Of a stretch of DNA of 11,058 bases, positions 6,731 through 11,058 are shown one piece after another (positions within the stretch are counted from its first letter, which is position 1; every line of letters starts with the position of its first letter). This DNA is from Clostridiales bacterium. GTDB taxonomy: Bacteria > Bacillota > Clostridia > Lachnospirales > Lachnospiraceae. The notes beneath the pieces are model-generated. The model was given only the letters and a program-made list of their open reading frames with translations, ran no database searches and had not been told where the DNA came from. The position numbers and the translations under genes are program-made. The stretch is taken from contig JAJUHH010000058.1 of the NCBI GenBank assembly GCA_029267975.1, forward strand, positions 1-11,058. Reading direction: 5' to 3'.

Positions 6731-7126
6731 GTGTCCGGCAACGTATCCAAGGGTTATGCGACGCCGGTTGGTACCTATCCGGTTCAATATAAGGAAAATA
6801 ATGCGGTGTTGGTAGGCGAAGATTATGAGACACCGGTGAAATATTGGATGCCCTTTAACCGCAACATCGGTTTTCATGATGCTGATTGGCGCAGTAAGTT
6901 TGGTAAAGATTATTACCTCTATAATGGTTCCCACGGCTGCATCAATATGCCTCCGGCCAATGCCAAGATCATGTTTGAGAATATCAAGCGTGGAGTAGCA
7001 GTAGTGGTTTATGAGCTTCCGGGTACGGAGAATTATGACGTAACCAAGGTTAAGATACCGACACCACCGCCAACAGCAACTCCGACTCCTAGCCCTAAGC
7101 CGACAAAGAAACCTGCTAACTCCTAA
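6731..7126 (+). CDS. C-terminal fragment of the L,D-transpeptidase: YkuD catalytic part
   Basis: This 131-residue stretch continues the upstream frame after the TAG. It holds the catalytic core: GYATPVGTYPV, His49 in GFHDADWR, and Ser67-His68-Gly69-Cys70 in NGSHGCINMPP. A Pro/Thr-rich tail (PTPPPTATPTPSPKPTKKP) follows. A GTG at 6731 is preceded by GGAG at 6718-6721 with a 9-nt gap, so independent initiation or restart after the stop is conceivable. Such a product would have no membrane anchor or signal peptide and would lack the first strands of YkuD. I regard it as part of the broken gene, not a separate one. Confidence 0.55.
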   Translation: MSGNVSKGYATPVGTYPVQYKENNAVLVGEDYETPVKYWMPFNRNIGFHDADWRSKFGKDYYLYNGSHGCINMPPANAKIMFENIKRGVAVVVYELPGTENYDVTKVKIPTPPPTATPTPSPKPTKKPANS

Positions 7127-7170
7127 TCTAACAAGACAAATAATTAAAATGCAATAATAGATAAGCAACG

Positions 7171-7206
7171 ATAAATCCCAACCATTCCATAGTTGGGATT
7201 TATTTT
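7171..7206 (+). terminator. Rho-independent terminator after the L,D-transpeptidase
   Basis: ATAAATCCCAAC at 7171-7182 pairs perfectly with 7192-7203 around a 9-nt loop and runs into TTTT. It lies about 45 nt after the transpeptidase stop on the same strand. Confidence 0.8.
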
Positions 7207-7244
7207 CAAAAGGGGTTACCGCTCATGTGAGTGCGGTAACCCCT
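7207..7244 (-). terminator. Rho-independent terminator after the decarboxylase beta gene
   Basis: AGGGGTTACCGC at 7211-7222 pairs perfectly with 7233-7244 (12 bp, 10-nt loop). Read on the minus strand the stem is followed by TTTTG, whereas the plus-strand side lacks a T-run. It therefore ends the minus-strand oad operon. It abuts the plus-strand terminator, insulating the two convergent units. Confidence 0.8.
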
Positions 7245-7288
7245 AACTTAGTAAATTATTTATCTTATTATTTGATACGGTTGATGAA

Positions 7289-8425
7289 TTAACCAAACAA
7301 TGTCAGTAAAATGCCGGCTGCCACTGCAGAACCAATAACACCGGAGACATTGGGACCCATAGCAAACATCAGAAGATAATTGCTGGGATTTGCTTTCTGT
7401 CCTTCTATCTGGGATACACGGGCAGCCATAGGAACTGCGGATACACCTGCGGAACCGATCAGAGGATTGATCTTGCCGCCGGTAACAAGACACATTACTT
7501 TACCGATTAATAATCCGCCTACTGTACTGAACATAAATGCCATCAAGCCCAGGAAGATGATCTTCAGTGTTTCGGGCTTAAGGAAATTCTCACCCACAGC
7601 AGTAGCACCTACGGTAACGCCAAGAAAGATGGTTACAATGTTAATCAGTGCATTCTGTACCGTATCGGATAGACGCTCTACGACGCCTGATTCCCTGAAT
7701 AAATTACCTAACATCAGCATTCCGATCAGAGGTGCAACTGAGGGAAGCAGGAGAACGCATAAAATGGTTACCACAATAGGGAAGCAAATCTTCTCCAGCT
7801 TTGATACCGGACGCAGCTGTGTCATAACAATCTCACGTTCCTTCTTGGTTGTTAAAAGCTTCATCAGCGGGGGCTGAATCATTGGAATGAGGGCCATATA
7901 AGAATAGGCCGCAATTGCGATAGAAGCCAATAATTCAGGAGCAAGTCTGGTAGTCAGATAGATGGCTGTAGGGCCGTCTGCTCCCCCGATGATACCGATA
8001 GAAGCAGCCTCCTGAGGGGAGAAACCAAGCGCAACTGCAATAATGAAGGCTATGGCGATACCGAGTTGGGCACCGGCACCCATCAGCATGCTGCTGGGAC
8101 GGGCAATGAGGGGGCCAAAGTCGGTCATAGCGCCAATACCAAGGAAGATCAGGGAAGGATAAATACCCTTCTTCACACCTAAGTATAAATAATATAACAG
8201 ACCGCCAACTTCTCCTGAGCTGGTCGGCTCATATGTTAAGCCCGCCAAGGGCAGGTTTGCCAAGAGCATACCAAAAGCGATGGGTAATAATAAAAGCGGT
8301 TCGAATTTTTTTCCAATGGCAAGATAGATAAGTACGCATGAAACGACTAACATGACGAGAGATTGCCAGGTCAGTGCTACAAAACCGGAATCTTCCCATA
8401 AACGTATGATGGAATCAATGAACAT
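7289..8425 (-). CDS. oadB: Na+-translocating decarboxylase beta subunit (OadB/MmdB/GcdB family)
   Basis: The 378-residue polytopic membrane protein is the Na+ channel and carboxybiotin-decarboxylating subunit of oxaloacetate, methylmalonyl-CoA or glutaconyl-CoA decarboxylases. It couples decarboxylation of carboxybiotin to Na+ export. Family signatures are clear: GVKKGIYPSLIFLGIGAMTDFGPL (about 83-106), IGGADGPTAIYL (146-157, with Asp150 in the position of the essential Na+/H+-binding Asp), YSYMALIPMIQPP (174-186) and NPLIGSAGVSAVPMAARV (320-337). The C-terminal GPNVSGVIGSAVAAG is also typical. AAGGAGG lies about 10 nt before the ATG. It follows the gamma-like gene by 45 nt, giving the order gamma-beta. 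Neither the carboxyltransferase alpha subunit nor a biotin carrier is in the window, so the substrate acid cannot be decided. The pckG neighbour favours oxaloacetate. Confidence 0.93.
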   Translation of the reverse strand: MFIDSIIRLWEDSGFVALTWQSLVMLVVSCVLIYLAIGKKFEPLLLLPIAFGMLLANLPLAGLTYEPTSSGEVGGLLYYLYLGVKKGIYPSLIFLGIGAMTDFGPLIARPSSMLMGAGAQLGIAIAFIIAVALGFSPQEAASIGIIGGADGPTAIYLTTRLAPELLASIAIAAYSYMALIPMIQPPLMKLLTTKKEREIVMTQLRPVSKLEKICFPIVVTILCVLLLPSVAPLIGMLMLGNLFRESGVVERLSDTVQNALINIVTIFLGVTVGATAVGENFLKPETLKIIFLGLMAFMFSTVGGLLIGKVMCLVTGGKINPLIGSAGVSAVPMAARVSQIEGQKANPSNYLLMFAMGPNVSGVIGSAVAAGILLTLFG

Positions 8426-8470
8426 GTTAAAATATCCTCCTTGTTTCTGAATTAAAGTGACGTAGATGAG

Positions 8471-8626
8471 CTAGTTATTATGATTGGTGATCTTTGCTGC
8501 ATGACCTTTCTCTATCTTATTGATGAAAAATGAAAATACTCGAATGATGGCCCATAGCAGCACTAACACTGCAAAAACTACAGACATGGTGAAAATAGCC
8601 ACCAAGATACTTTCAGATACCGGCAT
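8471..8626 (-). CDS. oadG: Small OadG-like gamma subunit of the Na+-pumping decarboxylase
   Basis: This 51-residue protein has one hydrophobic segment (about 7-35, SILVAIFTMSVVFAVLVLLWAIIRVFSFF) and a short basic C-terminal tail ending in NHNN. Size, topology and position directly upstream of the beta gene match the gamma (OadG) subunit, which assembles the complex at the membrane. The His residues near the end (42 and 49) recall the metal-binding tail reported for OadG, but this tail is very short. The start is ATG 8624-8626: AAGGAG lies 8 nt before it. A longer upstream frame (to 8680) has no ribosome binding site and would add an atypical N-terminus. Sequence similarity in such a short hydrophobic protein is weak, so context carries much of the call. 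Confidence 0.75.
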   Translation of the reverse strand: MPVSESILVAIFTMSVVFAVLVLLWAIIRVFSFFINKIEKGHAAKITNHNN

Positions 8627-8713
8627 TGCTGTCACTCCTTTCCTTAAGGTAATATAAAAATAGCGAAGAACTTTTAGCAAAGCTCTCCACCCTAAAGCTT
8701 AAAACTTGAAACA

Positions 8714-8744
8714 ATTATAACCAATGTTACAATATAAATGTCAT
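8714..8744 (-). promoter_or_regulatory. Candidate promoter for oadG-oadB
   Basis: On the minus strand an exact TATAAT lies at 8714-8719, and ATGACA (5 of 6 to TTGACA) at 8739-8744, with a 19-nt spacer that is longer than ideal. Transcription would start about 80 nt before the oadG ATG. Confidence 0.4.
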
Positions 8745-8760
8745 AATTGCCAACCGGAAC

Positions 8761-8778
8761 ATGTTAAAAACATAACAT
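8761..8778. promoter_or_regulatory. Rex-like inverted repeat
   Basis: ATGTTAAAAACATAACAT matches the clostridial Rex operator consensus TTGTTAA-N4-TTAACAA at 11 of 14 defined positions, with the outermost mismatches symmetric. It lies just upstream of the oadG promoter candidate and about 180 nt before the pckG promoter. Rex is an NADH/NAD+-sensing repressor of fermentative genes in Clostridia. That it binds here is inference. Confidence 0.4.
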
Positions 8779-8890
8779 AATGGTAGAAAAATGTCAATAT
8801 TTCGAAGCTATGTTAGGTATTTTTGTCCAAAGTCATGGGTAGCAAAGGTTTATAGTATTTTAAATAAATGTAATATTTATACATAATATT

Positions 8891-8904
8891 CCGAAGCGCT
8901 TTAG
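8891..8904. promoter_or_regulatory. cre-like palindrome (possible CcpA site)
   Basis: The stretch CCGAAGCGCTTTAG contains the AAGCG core of catabolite response elements but misses the consensus at about three flanking positions. It lies roughly 35 nt upstream of the pckG -35 box. Carbon catabolite control of PEP carboxykinase would make biological sense; the match alone is weak. Confidence 0.3.
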
Positions 8905-8938
8905 AAAATTAGGTTTTGATTAAAAATTAAAATATTTT

Positions 8939-8968
8939 TTGCCAAAAATACCTCATATATGTTATTAT
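8939..8968 (+). promoter_or_regulatory. Candidate sigma-70-type promoter of pckG
   Basis: TTGCCA at 8939-8944 (5 of 6) and TATTAT at 8963-8968 (5 of 6) are separated by 18 nt. Transcription would begin near 8975 and give a leader of about 59 nt. A second possible -10, TATAAC at 8998-9003, lies inside the downstream palindrome but has no good -35. Confidence 0.55.
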
Positions 8969-8976
8969 TATCTACA

Positions 8977-9007
8977 AAGCCTTTCGGCTTAGGTTTATAT
9001 AACCTAA
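8977..9007 (+). promoter_or_regulatory. pckG leader: 5' hairpin overlapping a DtxR/IdeR-box-like palindrome
   Basis: Immediately after the expected transcription start, AAGCC-TTTC-GGCTT (8977-8990) can form a small stable hairpin. It overlaps by 2 nt the palindrome TTAGGTTTATATAACCTAA (8989-9007), which has perfect 7-bp arms. That element has the length and outer arms of the DtxR/IdeR box (TWAGGTWAGSCTWACCTWA), although its five central bases differ. It ends 13 nt before the AAAGGAG ribosome binding site. It may act as DNA operator, RNA stem, or both. An MntR-like DtxR-family regulator is encoded at 4916-5380. Confidence 0.5.
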
Positions 9008-9033
9008 ATTATTGGAATTGAAAGGAGATTATT

Positions 9034-10833
9034 ATGCCAGAAAACAAGAAGTTACAAGCATGGGTAAAAGAAATGGCAGATCTTTGCCAACCCGATCAGA
9101 TTTATTGGTGTGATGGCTCAGAAGAGGAAAATCAACGATTATTACAAATGATGGTTGATTCAGGTATGGCAATCAAATTAAACCCTGAGAAGCGTCCTGG
9201 ATGCTATTTATTCAGAAGCCATTCCTCCGACGTGGCACGTGTTGAAGACAGAACATTTATTGCTTCCAAAACCAAGGAAGAGGCAGGTCCGACAAATAAC
9301 TGGGTTGACCCGACAGAATTAAAAGAAACCATGACAGGTCTGTATAAGGGCTGCATGAAGGGAAGAACTATGTATGTTATTCCTTATTCCATGGGTCCCA
9401 TTGGCTCTCCCATTTCCAAGATTGGTATTGAATTAACCGATAGTCCTTATGTTGTTGTTAATATGCGTATTATGACTCGTATCGGTTCCAAGGTTCTTGA
9501 GGTTCTTGGTGAAGACGGTGAGTTTGTTCCTTGTTTACATTCTGTTGGTGCACCTTTAGAGGAAGGCCAGGAAGATGTAAAGTGGCCTTGCGCACCGATT
9601 GAGAAGAAATACATCAGCCATTTCCCGGAGGAGAAACTGATCTGGTCCTACGGTTCCGGTTATGGCGGCAACGCTTTGTTAGGTAAGAAATGCTTTGCTC
9701 TTCGTATTGCATCCGTTCTTGCAAGAGATGAGGGATGGTTAGCAGAGCACATGCTGATCCTTCGTCTGACCAATCCGGAAGGCGAGACAAAGTATGTTGC
9801 AGCAGCATTCCCCAGCGCTTGCGGTAAGACAAACCTGGCAATGCTTGTTCCCACAATTCCCGGCTGGAAGGTTGAAACAGTGGGAGATGATATTGCATGG
9901 ATGAAATTCGGTGAGGATGGCCGCCTGTATGCAATCAACCCTGAAGCTGGCTTCTTTGGTGTAGCACCCGGTACCTCATATGAATCCAATCCCAATGCTA
10001 TGCACAGTATAGAGAAGAACACCATCTTTACAAACGTTGCTTTAACAGATGATGGTGATGTATGGTGGGAGGGTATCGGTACCCCTGCTCCTGCACATCT
10101 GATTGACTGGAAGGGAAATGACTGGACTCCGGATTCCAAGGAGCCTGCAGCTCATCCCAATGCTCGTTTCACAGCACCTGCATATCAGTGTCCTTCCATC
10201 GCCCCTGACTGGGAAGATCCTGCCGGCGTTCCGATTTCAGCTATCTTAATCGGTGGTCGTCGTCCCAAGACCATTCCTTTGGTTCATGAGAGCTTTGATT
10301 GGAAGCATGGTGTATTCTTAGGCTCCATTATGGGTTCTGAGATTACAGCAGCAGCTATCTCCAATAATATCGGTCAGGTACGTCGTGATCCATTTGCAAT
10401 GCTTCCTTTCTTTGGCTATAATGTTTGCGATTACTTACAGCACTGGTTAAACATCGGTGAGAAGACCTCTGAGGATAAGTTACCGAAGATCTTCTATGTT
10501 AACTGGTTCCGTAAGGACAATGACGGCAAGTGGTTATGGCCTGGCTTCGGTGAGAACAGCCGTGTCCTGAAGTGGGTATTTGAAAGAACCTCAGGAAAGG
10601 GCGAGGCAGTGCAGACTCCTATCGGCTATATGCCTACCGAGGACGCACTGGATCGTACCGGCTTAACCAGTGTAAGCGATTCCGATATGCAAGAGCTTCT
10701 TAAGGTTGACAAGACTGAGTGGCTAAATGAAGTAGCTTCCATCAGAGAGCATTATGCTAAGTTTGGTGACAAGCTTCCGAAAGAGTTGCATAAGCAGCTG
10801 GATGCTCTGGAAGAAAGATTAAAGAATGCTTAA
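9034..10833 (+). CDS. pckG: Phosphoenolpyruvate carboxykinase, GTP-dependent
   Basis: The 599-residue cytosolic enzyme interconverts oxaloacetate + GTP and PEP + CO2 + GDP. In a fermenting anaerobe it may run toward oxaloacetate, saving GTP. The length fits the GTP family, not the ATP type (about 530). Landmarks: Arg69 in HSSDVARV, Tyr210 in GSGYGGNAL, metal ligands Lys218, His239 and Asp286, the P-loop FPSACGKTN at 259-267 with the reactive Cys263, VGDDIAWM at 283-290, and the guanine-site stretch FRKDNDGKWLWPGFGENSR at 492-510. All key residues are present. AAAGGAG at 9021-9027 supports the ATG. Codon use differs from the other genes, rich in CGT for Arg and GTT for Val, as expected for a highly expressed gene. 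It is monocistronic, with its own promoter and terminator, and divergent from oadGB. Confidence 0.97.
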   Translation: MPENKKLQAWVKEMADLCQPDQIYWCDGSEEENQRLLQMMVDSGMAIKLNPEKRPGCYLFRSHSSDVARVEDRTFIASKTKEEAGPTNNWVDPTELKETMTGLYKGCMKGRTMYVIPYSMGPIGSPISKIGIELTDSPYVVVNMRIMTRIGSKVLEVLGEDGEFVPCLHSVGAPLEEGQEDVKWPCAPIEKKYISHFPEEKLIWSYGSGYGGNALLGKKCFALRIASVLARDEGWLAEHMLILRLTNPEGETKYVAAAFPSACGKTNLAMLVPTIPGWKVETVGDDIAWMKFGEDGRLYAINPEAGFFGVAPGTSYESNPNAMHSIEKNTIFTNVALTDDGDVWWEGIGTPAPAHLIDWKGNDWTPDSKEPAAHPNARFTAPAYQCPSIAPDWEDPAGVPISAILIGGRRPKTIPLVHESFDWKHGVFLGSIMGSEITAAAISNNIGQVRRDPFAMLPFFGYNVCDYLQHWLNIGEKTSEDKLPKIFYVNWFRKDNDGKWLWPGFGENSRVLKWVFERTSGKGEAVQTPIGYMPTEDALDRTGLTSVSDSDMQELLKVDKTEWLNEVASIREHYAKFGDKLPKELHKQLDALEERLKNA

Positions 10834-10874
10834 TTCTGTCAATCGGATATCAAATAATTGACCAGATATTATCT

Positions 10875-10920
10875 GAGGGTATGTACTTTACCGAAAGGTG
10901 AGGACATACCCTCTTTTTTT
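10875..10920 (+). terminator. Strong Rho-independent terminator after pckG
   Basis: GAGGGTATGT at 10875-10884 pairs with 10904-10913. After a one-base bulge at 10885 the stem continues through 10886-10892 with 10897-10903 (two G-T pairs) to a GAAA tetraloop. Seven T residues follow. Confidence 0.93.
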
Positions 10921-10962
10921 GTCTAATTAGGTGGTAGTGGCTTCTTGTATTTATGCATTTTG

Positions 10963-10995
10963 ACACTTAACAAAAGTGTAGAAAAATGGTAATAT
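10963..10995 (+). promoter_or_regulatory. Candidate promoter with overlapping inverted repeat for the next gene
   Basis: TTAACA at 10967-10972 and TAATAT at 10990-10995 are 17 nt apart. The inverted repeat ACACTT (10963-10968) with AAGTGT (10974-10979) covers the -35, a position suited to repression. An exact TTGACA at 10960-10965 overlaps it but is spaced too far from TAATAT. Confidence 0.45.
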
Positions 10996-11045
10996 AGAGT
11001 TATTAAGTTGTTTGGTCAATAAATTAATTAAGGAGAAAATAACCT

Positions 11046-11058
11046 ATGAAGATGATCA
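11046..11058 (+). CDS. Start of an unidentified gene, cut by the window edge
   Basis: AAGGAG at 11030-11035 lies about 10 nt before ATG 11046, and the frame reads Met-Lys-Met-Ile before the window ends. The promoter-like sequence upstream supports a real gene, but four residues reveal nothing about its function. Confidence 0.5.

Larger units (their letters stand above)
5576..7126 (+). pseudogene. Membrane-anchored L,D-transpeptidase (YkuD) interrupted by one in-frame TAG
   Basis: The continuous frame encodes 515 residues plus one TAG codon (6680-6682, codon 369). The expected product makes 3-3 peptide cross-links in cell-wall peptidoglycan on the outer face of the membrane. Order: basic N-terminus, one membrane segment (about 29-51), a PG_binding_4-type region opening with FFANTSINGVN, the YkuD domain, and a Pro/Thr-rich tail. 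Catalytic residues His434 and Cys455 (SHGC motif) lie after the stop. The protein reads smoothly across it: YVEVNLTA, stop, HLFFYKEGKL. Relatives usually have Gln before HLFFY, so a single CAG to TAG change explains the break. I prefer ATG 5576 over GTG 5570 because AAGAAGG at 5562-5568 is 7 nt from the ATG and 1 nt from the GTG. The gene could be dead, suppressed, or wrong at one base. Confidence 0.85.
8627..9033. other. Divergent regulatory region between oadGB and pckG (407 nt)
   Basis: This AT-rich stretch has no gene that I can support. It holds promoters for both directions and several operator-like elements, listed separately: an oadG-side promoter, a Rex-like inverted repeat, a cre-like palindrome, the pckG promoter and a DtxR-box-like palindrome in the pckG leader. 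The length and density of palindromes suggest both units are tightly controlled, possibly by more than one signal. Confidence 0.6.

Noticed and set aside
6640..6740. Frameshift as cause of the broken transpeptidase
   Set aside because: The frame before and after 6680 is the same; the only lesion is the TAG codon.
6686..7168. A minus-strand frame of about 160 codons opposite the C-terminal transpeptidase part
   Set aside because: It mirrors a clearly conserved YkuD frame, and its Cys/Arg-rich product resembles no protein family I know.
7380..7877. A plus-strand frame opposite the decarboxylase beta gene
   Set aside because: Antisense shadow of a strongly conserved membrane protein; no ribosome binding site.
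8627..8680. N-terminal extension of the oadG-like gene
   Set aside because: The extension has no ribosome binding site, while AAGGAG is correctly placed for ATG 8624-8626.
1..11058. CRISPR arrays, insertion sequences, prophage or tRNA-linked integration signs
   Set aside because: No regularly spaced repeats, transposase-like frames, terminal inverted repeats or tRNA-like cloverleaf sequences were seen on either strand.

Overview
The window looks like chromosomal DNA from an anaerobic Gram-positive bacterium of the Clostridia, probably Lachnospiraceae. This rests on AGGAGG-type ribosome binding sites, short AT-rich intergenic regions, U-tailed hairpin terminators, a feoAB ferrous-iron system, a membrane Na+-decarboxylase module, GTP-type PEP carboxykinase and a clostridial-style L,D-transpeptidase. 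The lineage is inferred from gene content and protein style; no database search was possible. There is no sign of phage, insertion sequences, CRISPR, tRNA or rRNA.

Layout. (1) 1-2537: the terminator of an off-window gene, then a leader with strong inverted repeats, then feoA-feoB with a 10-nt overlap, for Fe2+ uptake. (2) 2538-4858: an MFS permease followed 36 nt later by a ROK-family repressor-like gene, probably one sugar-responsive operon. (3) 4916-5380, minus strand: an MntR-type member of the DtxR family with all Mn2+-ligand positions conserved. It is convergent with the ROK gene and divergent from the next one. (4) 5576-7126: a membrane-anchored L,D-transpeptidase (PG_binding_4 plus YkuD) whose frame is cut by a single in-frame TAG. 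The rest of the catalytic domain, including the SHGC motif, continues in the same frame after the stop. (5) 7171-7244: two back-to-back terminators. (6) 7289-8626, minus strand: the membrane beta subunit and a 51-residue gamma-like subunit of a Na+-pumping decarboxylase, without the catalytic alpha/biotin subunits. (7) 8627-9033: a 407-nt divergent regulatory region with several operator-like palindromes. (8) 9034-10833: GTP-dependent PEP carboxykinase with a strong terminator. (9) 10921-11058: a promoter region and the first codons of another gene.

How the genes fit together: PEP carboxykinase and the decarboxylase membrane subunits are divergent and both concern oxaloacetate, linking PEP/CO2/GTP with Na+ gradient formation. 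Metal handling is a second theme: Fe2+ uptake, an Mn-sensing regulator, and a Mn-dependent carboxykinase whose leader carries a DtxR/IdeR-box-like palindrome. I do not see an obviously new multi-gene system. The points most worth checking are the amber codon inside the L,D-transpeptidase, the regulatory region in front of pckG, and the separation of the decarboxylase membrane subunits from their catalytic subunit.
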